Source: Chimonanthus salicifolius (lineage: Eukaryota > Streptophyta > Magnoliopsida > Laurales > Calycanthaceae). From it: a DNA stretch of 64,000 bases. This document shows, piece after piece, positions 47,675 to 60,400 of this stretch (position 1 is the first letter of the stretch; each line of letters begins with the position of its first letter). Below the pieces are notes generated by a model that searched no databases, had not been told where the DNA came from, and worked only from the letters and a program-made list of their open reading frames with translations. The translations under genes and the position numbers were made by a program. Location: NCBI GenBank assembly GCA_013350335.1, contig CM023536.1, forward strand, positions 11,847,520 to 11,911,519, written 5' to 3'.

Positions 47675-49139
47675 TATTAGAGTACGAATACAATAAAATG
47701 AAAATTTAATATTAGCTTTCCCGATGCATTCTATACCAAATAACCTAATTGTCATAACTCACAACTACAAAACCTTGCAACTATAAATCAACTCAACTTG
47801 TTAGCAGACTTAGTATTTATGTGCTTTTCATACTTTTTTTTTAGAGTATATACATTTTAACAATCTCATAAATATCGGCGATAATTTCAAATGTATCACA
47901 TTTTTATTGAAAAAATACCACTACCGCATTAATAACACGTATTTATCGGTGCTATCATTTTTAATTGCAAATTCTTGATAAAATCGCATTAAAAATGCAA
48001 TAAATGACAATATCTCTATAAATTCCCGATTAAGAAATATTTGCAATAATCTTAATAAAATTTCTGCAATAATTTAAAATATTTGTCAATATTTTAAAGA
48101 TTTTAAGATATTTATTAAAATGTACTCTAGTATATTATTTATTCTGAATTGTTTGTTAGTTGTTCATGAATGGTATTAATATTTTTATTATTATTATTAT
48201 TTTTAAATATTTATATTTTCCATGAGATTTTCCCGTTAATTTCCCAGTGAAATCAGAAAATTTGAAAATTACCCGATTTTATCAGTCACCGTTAGTATCC
48301 TAAGAATGGTATTTGTGACAATGCATTCTAAGAGATTCATATTTCTTATTTATTTATATACCACTACCGCAAAATGTTAATATAACATATTTGGACTAGC
48401 TTGTAAGTTACTTTGTATATTATATTTTTATTGTGCTTAATATAAGGTTATGGAAATCTGACACATTTTTACAAGTGCTTTAGATTTGTACGTATTTTCT
48501 GTTCTATATTTTTGTATTCTCTAAAGAGATAAATGCCTAAATGAGAAAATGGATTTAAATGTATTTTTGGTCAGATTAATGGATCAATTTATTTAATTAA
48601 ATGTATAAAAGCTTGAATAGATCCAAACTAATTATTTTTAAAGGTATAAATTTGTAGGGAGTGATCCATTAAATAAATACTGAATTAAAAGTAGATAACT
48701 TAAACCTGATTTAGACCCAAACCCATTACCAGATCTACTACTAACTAGCCAGGACCCTTGTTGGCAACTGGGTCTTTGTTTATAAAATTATAAGTTTTCA
48801 GAAGTGGAGGCCCATAAACAAACCTATTTGAAGTATTTTCAAGCTCAACAAACTATTATGAAAATATTATCAACTAAAGATTAATATCAGAATATTGTTA
48901 AGTATTTTTGTTGTGATATTATAAAAAAAATTGTCGCAAAAAGTTATTACTTTAAGAAATAAATTATAAACATTGTTAAACTAAATATTTAATAAAAAAA
49001 AAGGTCTTTCAAATTATATCTCTGCTTTATGCATCAGCTAACTTTTATTAAGATAGCAGAGATATAATTTGATATCCCAATCCTATTTTTCTTAGGCTTT
49101 TAAATGTGAGCTCAAGTTAGGACCAAATAAAGGTGAATC
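47675..49139. other. very AT-rich, nothing recognised
   Basis: Long AT-rich stretch with ATTATTATT runs near 48188-48200 and no coding frame. It is probably ancient repeat DNA. Confidence 0.45.
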
Positions 49140-49310
49140 ACTAGATAGGCGGGGTTTGCTCTAGACGTCTTTGCCTTCGATTCTTGGCTGTCTTCGATTT
49201 ATTCGGGCCGACTGTATAGTGTAGGCGTTGTGAATCTAAGGGAATTAGTCTGGTTGGATAAAATACCTCAGAGATACTCCTCGTTACAAAAAAATAATAA
49301 TAATAATCCA
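49140..49310 (+). mobile_element. possible 3' end of a retroposon
   Basis: A GC-richer island (GGCGGGGTTTGCTCTAGACG, TTCGGGCCGACTG, CTCAGAGATACTCCTCG) ends in an A-run followed by AATAATAATAAT (49288-49306), the tail structure of plant LINEs/SINEs. The class and the 5' end are not determined. Confidence 0.4.
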
Positions 49311-50077
49311 AATAAAGAAAAGTAATTTGTCGAACTAGTATTTGCAAAATCAAAGTGAATCATATAGTTAGATTTAGTTCAACCTAAGTTGGTCTCTAAG
49401 TTGGTCTTTAAGGCAGTTTAGTTCTTAAGATGGTTCAGTTTTTAAAAGGTTATCACTATTTTTATTTATTTTATTTTTTCTCTTCTTCTTTTTTAATGCA
49501 AATGCCATTTTTTCATTGTTTTGTAAGTCTAATAGTTGAAACATAATTTTTAATTTTTAATTGATGATAAAATTGCTTCTAAACTTTCTTAAAATCATAC
49601 TCAATACATGATTTCAACAAAAAAATTGGTCAAAACAACAATTTTTTTAATACAAAAAAAAATAAAATTAAATGGCCGATACCATGACCGTATTAACCTA
49701 TACGGTCCAATACGATATGGGCCGTTAAACAGCCATATCAGTTAATATAGTGCATGTAGTCATGTACTAACAATATATATGTATTGGCTGAATTTTACAC
49801 TTTTGATTTGTACATAATGTATTTAAAAATGTATAAAGGAGGTAAAATTTTCGAGTTGGGTAGATTAGTCGAATGCATCAAAAACAGGCCCAATTTCAAA
49901 CTGGGCCAAAAAATTATGCCCAACCCATGGAACTTGCCCGTGAGTTCATTAAGATTGAGCCTCAAGCTCCATGATCTATTAGTTGTTCCATCTAGTGGGC
50001 CAATGACAACCTCGTATAATCATCTTAATTGAATGGTTAATTTTTTTAATAAAATTAAATATTGATAAATTAGCTAA
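49311..50077. other. non-coding, with a possible TATCGG-family remnant
   Basis: A segment near 49672-49745 (GGCCGATACCATGACCG, TACGGTCCAATACGATATGG) resembles the inside of the TATCGGCCGATA MITEs but lacks their ends. Confidence 0.35.
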
Positions 50078-50085
50078 TTCCCAAC

Positions 50086-51473
50086 CAGGGGTAGAAAAAT
50101 CGGCCGGGCCGAGATCCCGGCCTATTTTTCATATCGGCCGATATATCGGTCGAATTTTTTCTCTCTCCTACCCCTTTTTTTTAAAAAAAAAAAATTCAAA
50201 AAAATTACAGTAAATGCAGATAATTATGCACTTATTGAATATGTAATTTTTTCATAAAATATCGGACATTTACATCTTCTAACATATTTTTGAAGTTACG
50301 ATAACGGGAAATTATATAATTAGTAATAAAATTGTGAAAATTACAAGGAAAATGATATAAATGAGGAAAATTTGTAGAAATAATTTCATAATTTATTTTA
50401 TTAGTCAATGAGTGTTATTTTAAGTTAGGATATCCCTACGGTGTGCCGAAAACACAGTATTTTACAAATAAGGGTATCCTTAGGGTGTGCCGAAAACACA
50501 TTTAGGAACGTCAAAAGACCTTTAAATCTTAAAATATTTTTATCAGGTTATCGTAATTAGTCCGGATATTCAATTTGAGAAATTTTGAAAATACACAGTG
50601 CTTAAAAAATAACTTTAAAGTTTTAAAGGAGATTTTATTATTAATACACTATGCACATTATTTTTTAAGCATCGTATATTTTTAAAATTTCTCAAATTGA
50701 ATATTCGGGCTAATTACGATAACCTGATAAATATACTTTAAGACTTTAAGGTCTTTTGACACTCCTAAATGTGTTTTCGGCATACCCTAGGGATACCCTT
50801 ATTTGTAAAATACTGCGTTTTAAATATTTAAGAGTGTCAAAAGACCTTTAAGTCTTAAAGTATTTTTATCATATTATCGTAATTAGTCCGGATATTCATT
50901 TTGAGAAATTTTGAAAATACACAGTGCTTAAAAAATAACTTTAAAATTTTAAATGAGATTTTATTATTTAATCACTATGAATGGATACCCTAAAAATATT
51001 AAATGGTAAATATAATATTAAATTATTACAATAAAATAAATAAAAGAAAATATTATAATTTTTACTTTCTATTTAAAACAAAATTTTATTATTTTGAAAA
51101 AATATTAGGTTACGGGCTTCTTGCTCACTTACAAACCCTAATGCTTTCTTTTGTATTTTTCCGATCAACGAAGAAGAAAAAGAAGAGAAAGGTCAGCTGT
51201 AGCGATTTTTTTTCTTCAATATTTTCTCCATATTTTATTTTCTCTCTTTCCATCCTTTCTAGTCCGATATTTCTAAAAAAAAAAGCTTTTTTTTAAAAAA
51301 AAACTAAACAACCGAATTATTAAAATTCGGCCGATATCATGACCGAATTATCGGTCAAAAATTCAGTCATATCGGCCGAATTTTTTTTACGGCCGATACG
51401 ATATAAATCGGTCGTCAAAAAACCGATATAATTCGGCTGATACGCACAGTATCGGCCGAATTTTTGACCCCTG
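50086..51473. mobile_element. 1.39-kb hAT-type element, TATCGGCCGATA family
   Basis: It starts CAGGGGTAGAAAAATCGG and ends CGAATTTTTGACCCCTG, flanked by a perfect 8-bp duplication TTCCCAAC (50078-50085 and 51474-51481). It is much longer than its relatives (179-346 bp). The extra interior holds a large inverted duplication (50420-50820) and a third partial copy (50830-50990). No transposase frame is visible; the 97-codon frame at 51003-51296 is low-complexity Phe/Lys/Ser-rich. Confidence 0.9.
50420..50990. repeat. inverted plus direct triplication inside the hAT element
   Basis: Block 1 (about 50435-50640) contains GGTGTGCCGAAAACACA, AGACCTTTAAATCTTAAA, TAATTAGTCCGGATATTC and AAATACACAGTGCTTAAA. 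Block 2 (50640-50815) is its reverse complement with some changes. Block 3 (50828-50985) repeats block 1 directly. Arms are about 180 bp. At 50432 and 50470 the words GTGTGCCGAAAACACA are also a tandem pair. Confidence 0.85.
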
Positions 51474-51481
51474 TTCCCAAC

Positions 51482-52188
51482 CCTATTTATCTTGGTGGGT
51501 CTGATGGGTTTGTGTTGTTGAAGGTGGAATGAACATTTCTGACTAAAATTAGATTTGTAGGATTACTTAATTTCAAATAGAGAGTTATTCATACAAAAAT
51601 ATCAAACTTTAATTCTAATTTTAGTTGTAATTCTACCAAAACTTCTAAGGTTCTTTCTTCACTACGAAAGTACGAAGTAGTGAAATTCTTTGAGGCCCAC
51701 ACATCAAGGGTCCATTTGTGTGTTTCCTAACAAAATGAATTTTATTGGAAAATGATTTTTAAGGTGAAAAGTTTCTTAGAAAATTTATTTAAATAGGAAT
51801 TTACTTTTCCGTTGAAAGATTCTATTTATTTCTTACCTTGTTTTCTTACCACTTTTATGAGAAAATCAAATTTTGTATGTTTGTGTTGCCTAGAAAAAAA
51901 CTTGTAGTATAAGTAAATATAAGACAAACACTAATAAATAATTTTATATAGCACCAGTAAAACAAAGGAAAGATATTATATAAAAATTAAGAACTCCACG
52001 AGGGAAACCTTGTAAATATAAACGAAGGGTTGGTATGGCTATTGAGGAACAAGCACATCAAACAAAACAAAAAATAGAACAAACCAAATAAAAATGAAAC
52101 AAGCTAGCTTATAAATGTCTATCCAAATTTAAAATATCGAATAATAATATTTTAATATTTGGATAGCCAATATGAAATAAATACCTAC
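51482..52188. other. non-coding, nothing recognised
   Basis: AT-rich DNA with no supported gene. The last 5 bases CCTAC precede an LTR-like start. Confidence 0.45.
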
Positions 52189-53092
52189 TGTAACGATCCG
52201 ACCTTTTAAGTAAATTGTGTTTTTAGTATATCATGGTTGAACATGTGAGAATTTGAGTGAGGGACCCGAGGGATCTCTCCTAAGAGTGGAATGGAGAGAG
52301 GGCTCTTTGAAATTGGAGTGTCGGAGTTCCGATGTAGGAGTGTCGGAACTCCAACACCAGGTGACTACCGGAGTGACAATTAAATGTCGGAGTTCCGATA
52401 GGACGGAAAATTAAAGGAAATATTTAAGTGGTTGTTTCGAATAGAGAGGCCATTTTCTTCTTTTGTTCAGCTCTGAGATCCGTCCAATAGGTCTCTCATA
52501 CCCTTTTCTTCATTCCCTCTTTGTGCATGAGCTTGGATTCGGAGGAAAGGATCACTCCAAGCTTCAACCTCTTGGATTTCACTCCCAAAGGTAACCCTCA
52601 CCATCTTGATTAATGCTTTTTCCCCAAATCTGTTGGGAGTTGTGAGGGGAATCTTACACTTGAGTATGCTTAAATCAAATTGAATGAGATATTGTTATTA
52701 TTCATGATATTATGTGATATTGAATTCTTGTTGTTGAGTGAATGAGGTGGTGGTGTGAGGTAAATTAGTAGTATATATGACTCTAACTGATGATAACATT
52801 CATAAACTGTTGATGTGGGTTTTATGTTGTATGTAATTATGAAGGAGATGATTGTGCATAATAGGGTAGGGGATGTTTGACAATGTGATAAATGAGTATT
52901 CTTATGGGATGAGAACCTTGTTTAGAACTGGTTTGTAAATTAATGATAACCCATAGCTGGTAAATTTGTAATGACCCAAGGTGAGGAGATTTGTGTAATG
53001 GCATGAATTGGGTGATGGTGTTAATTGTTGGAAGGGGTTACGAAAGGTTCTCGTATGAACAAAGTGCCCCTTATGAAGTGACGACAAGTGTC
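52189..53092 (+). mobile_element. start of a long gypsy-type LTR
   Basis: It begins TGTAACGATCCGACC, a usual Del/Tekay LTR start, and then has repeated TGTCGGAGTTCCGA / GTCGGAACTCC palindromes (52318-52402). No coding sequence. The LTR appears to run into the tandem array at 53093, whose units may be an expanded part of it. No matching LTR end is in the window. Confidence 0.5.
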
Positions 53093-53540
53093 GAGGGAGA
53101 GGGGGTGTTAAAGGTCTAACTTGCCGAGATTAACATGTTGTATAAAGGTCTTGTATTTCATTTGTACATTTCCAATGTGTGATCTAGAAGATGACATGAG
53201 TAGCGTTAGGCCATGAAATGGGAGTAATGGCACAACCCAAGTTGCAAGTCACGAAATGGGGATAGTAGAAAAACAGACAGCTTGGGTCACTAAAGGGAGT
53301 AGTTATATCCATGAAATGGGAGTAATCGACACGGTCAATGAGTAGGTTACCATCATGAAATGAGAGTAATGGTGGCAAGAATCCATGTGCTTTCTGTACT
53401 AGATTGTAAATGTAAAAAAAAAAAAAAAAAAAGATCAGGGACGAGATATAGTTTGGAAGGAAACCGAGTAGAATTCTACTTATGATAAGAGCATAATCCC
53501 TTTAGAAGACTAAGTATCTAACAAATAAAGTAGAAAGGGG

Positions 53541-53905
53541 ATGCATTTTGATAGTATTCTAAATCGAGCACACCATGGGAAACTTCTGTAATTAAAAACC
53601 AGTTTTTCACCAGTAGAATATACTCTTCTCTTGTAAAACTCCTCTCTAACCACACCTACTACAGTAAGAAGATGCGTAAGAGGTTAATGGGAAGAGACAC
53701 AGAGCCCTTTGTGGTAGAGGTATCCCTCTCAATGGCCTAGACTCGAATCATCACCTTGGAATGGGCATAGCAGGTCTCACACTGTCGTCACTTTGGTCGA
53801 ATCAAATCTAGAAAACATTATAGAAATTGCAGCGTCGAAGGGTGGGTTGAATCCACAGTTGAAGGTGGATCTGTTCATCTAGGTATAGGAGTATAGATAC
53901 CAATT
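53541..53905 (+). pseudogene. coding-like segment of tandem unit 1
   Basis: It starts MHFDSILNRAHHGKLLS-like sequence but soon has stops and shifts. ENIIEIAASKGGLNPQLK is readable. It is the same segment as in the other units; I do not recognise the protein. Confidence 0.5.
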
Positions 53906-54427
53906 CCTTCATGTGGAAGTGAGAAAAGGGGAGGGTCCCGTCAGTTCTAATGAAATCCATGAAATGACGATAGTATTGGGGAGGAGGGGGTTAAAGGTCT
54001 AACTTGCAAAGATCAACATGTTGTATAAAAGGTCTTGTATTCATATTTCATCTGTACCTTTCCAATGTGTGATCTCAAACATGAACATGAGTAGTTTTAG
54101 GCCATGAAATGGGAGTAATGGTACAATTCAAGTTGCAAGTCACGAAATGGGGATAGTGGAAAAAACACTCGGCGTGGGTCACTAAATGGGAGTAGTGATA
54201 TCCATTAAATGGGAGTAATGGCCATGTTCATTGGGTAGGTTTCCATCACGAAATGAGAGTAATTGCAGTAAGAATCACATGGCTTTCTGCACTAGATTGT
54301 AAATGTAAAAACATGACAAGGGTCATGATAGAGTTTTTTAAGGAAAGAAACCCAGTAGAATTCTTCTTAAGATAGAAGCATGATCCCCTTAGAAGACTAA
54401 GTATCTAACAAAAAAATAAGAAAAATG

Positions 54428-54847
54428 ATGCATTTTGATGGTGTTTTAAATCGAGCACACCATGGGAAACTTCTCCAAATAAAAACCAGTTTTCAACTGT
54501 AGAATGTACTCTTCTCGTAAAACTCCACTCCAATTACACCTAATACAGTAAGAAGATGGGTAAGAGGCCAATGGGAAGAGACATAAAGCCCTTTTGTGGT
54601 AGAGGTATTCCTCTCAATGGCACTCGACGTCGAATCATTACCTTGGTATGGGCCTCACGGGTTTCACACTGTCGCCGCTTCGGTCAAACCAGATCAAGAA
54701 AACATTATAGAAATTGCGGCGTCGAAGGGTGGACTGAATCCACAGTTGAAGGTGGAGTTATTCATCCATGTATGGGAGTATAGACACCAATTCCTTCATG
54801 TGGAAGTGGTGAGAAAAAGGGGTTTTCGAGGATCTCGACAGCTCTAA
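54428..54847 (+). pseudogene. coding-like segment of tandem unit 2
   Basis: Readable in two frames joined by one extra T near 54595. It includes KMGKRPMGRD, then EVFLSMALDVESLPWYG, ENIIEIAASKGGLNPQLK and YRHQFLHVEVVRK. The second frame is open for 83 codons (54596-54847). Family unknown. Confidence 0.55.
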
Positions 54848-55303
54848 TGAAATCAATGAAATGACAATAGTATGGGGGAGGGGGCCAAGACCAACATGTT
54901 GTATAAAGGTCTTATATTCAAATTTCATTTGTACCTTTCCAATTTGTGATCTAGAAGATGAACATGAGTACTGCTAGGCCATGAAATGAGAGCAATGGCA
55001 CAATCCAAGTGGCAAGTCACGAAATGGGGATAGTGGAAAAACATTCGGCGTGGGTCACTAAATGGGAGTAGTGATATCCATGAAATGGGAGTAACAGCCA
55101 AGTTCAATGAGTAGGTTTCCGTTTCAAAATGGGAGTAATGGCAACAAGAATCCCTGGGCTTTCTGTACTAGATTGTAAATGTATAAAAGGACTAGGGTCG
55201 GGATAGAGTTTTTTAAGGAAGTAAACTAACTAGAATTCTACTTAGGATATGAGCAGAACCCCCTTAAAAGACTATGTATCTAACAAATAAAAAAGAAATG
55301 GGG

Positions 55304-55705
55304 TTGCATTTTGATAGTATTCTAAATCGAGCACACCGTGAGAAACTTCTCCAAATAAAAACTAGTTTTTCAGCAGTAGAATGTACTCTTCTCATAAAAC
55401 TCCTCTCCAACTACGCCTACTACTGTAAGAAGATGGGTAAGAGGTTAATGGAAAGAGACGCAAAGCCCTTTGTGGTAGAGGTATCCCTCTCAATGGGCCT
55501 AAAAATTGAATCATTGCCATGTATGGGCCTCGCAGACCTTACACAATTGTCTTTTGAGCCGAACTAGATCCAAATAACATTATAGAAATTGCGACGTTGA
55601 AGGGTGGGTTGAATCCACAGTTGAAGGTGGAGATGTTCATCCAGGTATGAGAGTGTTGACACAAATTCTTTCATGTCGAAGTGGTGAGGAAGAGGTATTC
55701 GAGGA
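55304..55705 (+). pseudogene. coding-like segment of tandem unit 3
   Basis: The longest intact stretch: open for 97 codons (55274-55567) through LHFDSILNRAHREKLLQIK, SAVECTLLIKLLSNY, KPFVVEVSLSMGLKIES. It then breaks. The TRIM at 55706 interrupts the unit directly after it. Family unknown. Confidence 0.55.
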
Positions 55706-56265
55706 TGTAATACCCTACCCCAGAGGGGCTTTATAGTGTAGAGCGTCCTTGTGAAGAAAAAAATTCTCATATTGTTAGTTGCGTTGGAAATTTCTTTGTA
55801 TTTAAATGGTATCCTTCTTCCTAGCATGAGGCTTTTTGAGAACAACAGTTGGTTGTCTCGCCAATTGATAGTAATGCAGGCCGTGTGTGAGGCCCAATGA
55901 GCAAAATATTATGCTAGCGAGATGGGTGGTTACAAATGGTATCAGAAAATGATTCAACTTCGTGCCTGAGAGTGTGGGCTTGATTGCTGTGTGTGCAGAG
56001 CTAAAGACGACACTAGCTTTAAGGGGGTATACTGTAATACCCCGCCCTAGAGGGGGTCTATAGTGTAGAGCGTGGTTATGGAGAACGACAAAAAGTCTCA
56101 CATTACTAGTTGCAATGGAAATCCCTTATATATAAGTGTTAGCTTCCTCCTTATAGTATAAGGCCTTTTAGGAGAAACAGTGCATTGGCTCACCAATTCA
56201 AAGCCATGCGGGCCATGTGTAAGGCCTAGAGCGGACAATATCATCTTAGGGGACGGGTCATTACA
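55706..56265 (+). mobile_element. complete TRIM element
   Basis: LTR1 is 55706-55934 (229 bp, TGTAATACCCTACCC to GGGTGGTTACA). It is followed by AATGGTATCAGAAA (primer site), a 98-bp interior with the purine tract AAGGGGG, and LTR2 at 56033-56265 (233 bp, TGTAATACCCCGCCC to GGGTCATTACA). Flanks GAGGA/AAGGA form a 5-bp duplication with one change; the other tandem units show the empty site CGAGGATCCCG. It belongs to the same family as 30403-34327 (shared GCGGGCC, GCGGACAATAT words). Confidence 0.92.
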
Positions 56266-56763
56266 AAGGATCCCGATAGCTCACATGAAATCCATGAAAT
56301 AACGATAGTGTTAAGGGAGAGGGGACGTGTTAAAGATCTAACTTTCCAAGACCAACATGTTGTATAAAGGTCTTCGGTTCATATTTCATCTGTACTTTTC
56401 CAATGTGTGATCTAGAAGATGAACATGAGTAGCGTTAAGCCATTAAATGGGAGTAATGGCACAACCCAAGTTGCAAGTCACGAAATGGAGATAATGGAAA
56501 AACACTCTGCGTGGGTTACTAAGTGGGGGTAGTTATATCCATGAAATGAGAGCAATTGACAAGTTCAATGAGTAGGTTTCCGTCACGAAATGAGAGTAAT
56601 GGTAGCAAGAGTCACTGGGCTTTCTGCACTAGATTGTTAATGAAAAAAAGGGATCAGGTATGAGATAGAGTTTTTTAAGGAAATAAACAAAGTAGAATTC
56701 TACTTAGGATAGGAGCATGATCCCCTTAGAAGACTAAGTATCTAACAAAAAAATAAAAAGGAG

Positions 56764-57165
56764 ATACATTTTGATAGTATTCTAAATCGAGCACACCATT
56801 AAAAACTTTTCCAAATAAAAACCAGTTTCTCTGCAGTAGAATGTACTCTTATTGTAAAACTTCTCTCCAAGTACACCTACTACAGTAAGAAGGCAGGTAA
56901 GAGGCAAATGTGAAGAGACTCAAAACCCTTTGTGGTAGATGTATACCTCTCAATGGCCCTCGACGTCGAATCATCGTCTTGGTATGGGCCTCACGGGTCT
57001 AACAATGTCATCGTTTTGGTCGAACCAAATCCAGAAAGTATTATAGAAATTGACGCGTCAAAGGGTGGGCTGAATCCACAGTTAAAGCTGAAGTTGCTCA
57101 TCCAGGTATAGGACTATAGACACCAATTACTTCATGTGGAAGTGGTGAGAAAGGGGGGTTTTTGA
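56764..57165 (+). pseudogene. coding-like segment of tandem unit 4
   Basis: Readable from FDSILNRAH to YRHQLLHVEVVRKGG with one stop after LLIQV. It includes FVVDVYLSMALDVESSSWYG and SIIEIDASKGGLNPQLK. Family unknown. Confidence 0.5.
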
Positions 57166-57212
57166 GGATCCCGACAGCTTTAATGAAATCTATGAGTGAC
57201 GATAGTATTGGG

Positions 57213-57233
57213 GTTGGGGGGGGGGGGGGGGGT
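57213..57233 (+). repeat. poly-G tract
   Basis: A run of about 18 G after GGGGTTG, near the start of tandem unit 5. The partner in the last unit is at 61668-61690. The other units have only short G runs here. Confidence 0.9.
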
Positions 57234-57453
57234 GGTGTTAGAGGTATAAATTGCCAAGACCAACATGTTGTATAAAGGTCTTCTATTCATATTTCATCTG
57301 TACCTTCCAATGTTTGATTTAGAGGATGAACATGAGTAGCGTTAGGCCATGAAATGAGAGTAACGGCACAATCGAAGTGGCAAGTCATGAAATGGGGATA
57401 GTGGAAAAACACTCTGTGTGGGTCACCAAATGGGAGTAGTGATATCCATGAAA

Positions 57454-60400
57454 TGTAACGCCCCACTCCTTTCTAGAGTCTAAACGGGTCATGATCCGCT
57501 TAACTGCAGGCCGAACGGGCGCAATCCAAAGCAACAACACAACTAACATGTCCTACATCATAGATTTGTGGCTGAGGAAAAATAAGTATATTTTTTTTTT
57601 TTTTGAAGTTTATAAATGAAATAAAGAAAGTAATCAAATCCTTCATACCCCAAACTTGACACATCGTATAAATTCTAATACCATCCACAAACATATAGGG
57701 AATAACGCATCTAATAACAACCAAGGGTTAAAATATCGTTATCGGCCGATATTTTTCTCTCCCCTCCTTTTTTTTTAAAAAAAACAGCCGATATCGGCCA
57801 ATATATTGACCGATATTGTGAATATCGGCCGATATAGTGCCTTCCAAAACCGATACATATCGGCCGATACGATATGTATCGGCAGATATTTCGACCCCTG
57901 ATAACAACATTAAATATAACCTCACAAGTTTTGCTCACAACCCATTCCACAAAAATAAAACCATCTAATAAATCTCAAGTTTCTCAAAGTATTTGAATAA
58001 ACTAATTAAGTCTCAAAGAATAATAAGCATCCAATAACTAAACTCAATTGACATAGTCCAACACCTAGCTAAGAAATTAAATATTTATCCATAATAACTT
58101 CTAATTTTCAACATCGTCCTCCAATCCTAAATCTAGAGGGTTACCTGCAACGTAAGGGTGTGAGCTTCTAGCCCAGCGAAAAAATACAATAGCGCATATC
58201 AAAAATATGATATCTCCAATATAATCAATGCAACACAAATAAAGAAATATTAAAAACATAAATAATTGAATATGCATTTACTGTCCATGCTTTATGCCAT
58301 GCAATGTACAATACTCAATGCATCATTCATTCACAACGACACCTACTTTATTTGGTGGCCTATCTACCGAAGCGAGGCTAACACAACACCATATGAAATG
58401 GCCTACCCGTTGAAGCAAGGCTAACACTTCCACCAAATAACAGTCTACGTGACCTTTCATGGCTTAATAATCCAAACTTATCACATGCGTAATAGTACTC
58501 ACTAAAAGTGATGACATACACTACCACCGTCGTGGTCTAAATCAAAGATCACGGCTCACCTCCATATCCCTCTCATGAATATGAAGATGCCATACTCAGT
58601 GCCATGTCTACCATATTAATATACCATGAATCTCATCATCAACACTATACTCTAAGCAGGATTGTATGATCTCAAATTAACATAAACATCATGTACATGT
58701 TTTAAAACATCAAAATCAATCTCAATAATATCATACATACAATAATAATAATTCATATCACAGTATTATTACTATGACAACACAATATCATAAATCTATC
58801 TTAATAATATAAAAAATAACTCTATAACAAACAATAAAACATCCATCCAATTCAAACATAACTATTGGACCTTTCAAGAAGGCTAGTGGCTAATTTCCAA
58901 CTATTCAGGCAGACTAAGTCCCCTTGTGACCATTAGAACATTTAGTCTATTCGCTTACACTACTGTGAGTAAACACCAGATTATGACCACTTTTCCAACA
59001 AGTACTCAGTCTATTTCATAGGTCCAATATTACATTCCAAAATACAATACATCATGCAATATTTTCCATTGCTCAATCACATAAACCAAAAATAGAGAAT
59101 ATTATGTACAACCAAACTATAATGTATTATTTTCCCTCACCTATAAGTTTGGTGATATGCACAAAATAAAATACCGAAGCTCTCTTAGCGATCAGGATCC
59201 AAAGTTTTCTGAAATATAATAATCATAGCAAAAACCAATAAAAAATCATGCTAACCATTCGCATAAATTTTTAAAACCACATGAGAATTCATTACTTACA
59301 AAATAATTCATCTCTTAAGATCATAGGTGTTCTAGTCCAGCAAATAGGGATTCAAAGAAATCTAAGTTTTCCATTTTTTGCGTACTTTTCCAGGAAAATC
59401 CTTAAAGGCAATAGCCCGTTTATCAATTACTTTTCATCCTCTACCAATAGATAGGTCTCTGAATTACGATCGTAACTATAAATCGTGCGTCCCGAGGCGA
59501 TATTCTTAGCCCGAGTTATGATCTTTTTACTGAGACATGTACACTGCCAAACAGTTTGCAGTCTTAAACGAGGTATCTGGTTTGTAATCCGAAATTGACC
59601 TATCAATTCATCAAATTTTGATTTTAAATTCGAACAAAAACTAGATCTATGAGTGTAGCTTCCAACCCAACAAATTTTATCAAAAAAGATGTTCGGAAAC
59701 TCAAGTTATAATTTTCTCGCGAGGACAAGCAGAAATCATAAGCCTGATTTGAAATCTGAGTTTCATTGATTTCTATAAAATTGGGGTTTCCCTCTTATCC
59801 AAATATAAGGTTATTACATCAGTCCTCTTAAACTTCTAATCAGTTCTTTATCACAATTTTACATGTCAAAGCTTCTTCTATCATGGTCGAATTGAACTTA
59901 CAAAAGGAAAAGATCAACACTCTTTTCGTAGTTCTTCTTCTTCTCTTTCTTCCTCTTTCTTTCTCTCTCTTTTTATTCAAATTTCTCAAAGGAAACTTCA
60001 GCAAAATTGTTTTAATTTGAGAGAGATATCATGGAAGAAGAAGAAAAGAAAAAAAAAAGGATTTAGAAGAAATAAATCTACATACCTCTAAGGTGGAGAA
60101 AACCAATGAAAAACCAAAGACCAAATGGAAGGAGATGTTGCTTGACTCGACCAAGCTCAAGGAGGAAGATGAAGTTTCACCCAAGGAGAAAGGAGAAAAG
60201 AATCGTTCGTTTGCAAAAGGGCGTTATGCGCATGATATTTTATTTCAAGTAACGAGGAGTTGGCAAAGGGGAGTTCTAATCTATTTAGGACTTGCCTCCA
60301 ACTGTGTAATAGGATTTGGTTTCCTAAATTTCACATAGGGTTATTTCCTATTATTTATTTAGGAAAACCAATTAAATAAGTCTCAAGATGAAATAATTTT

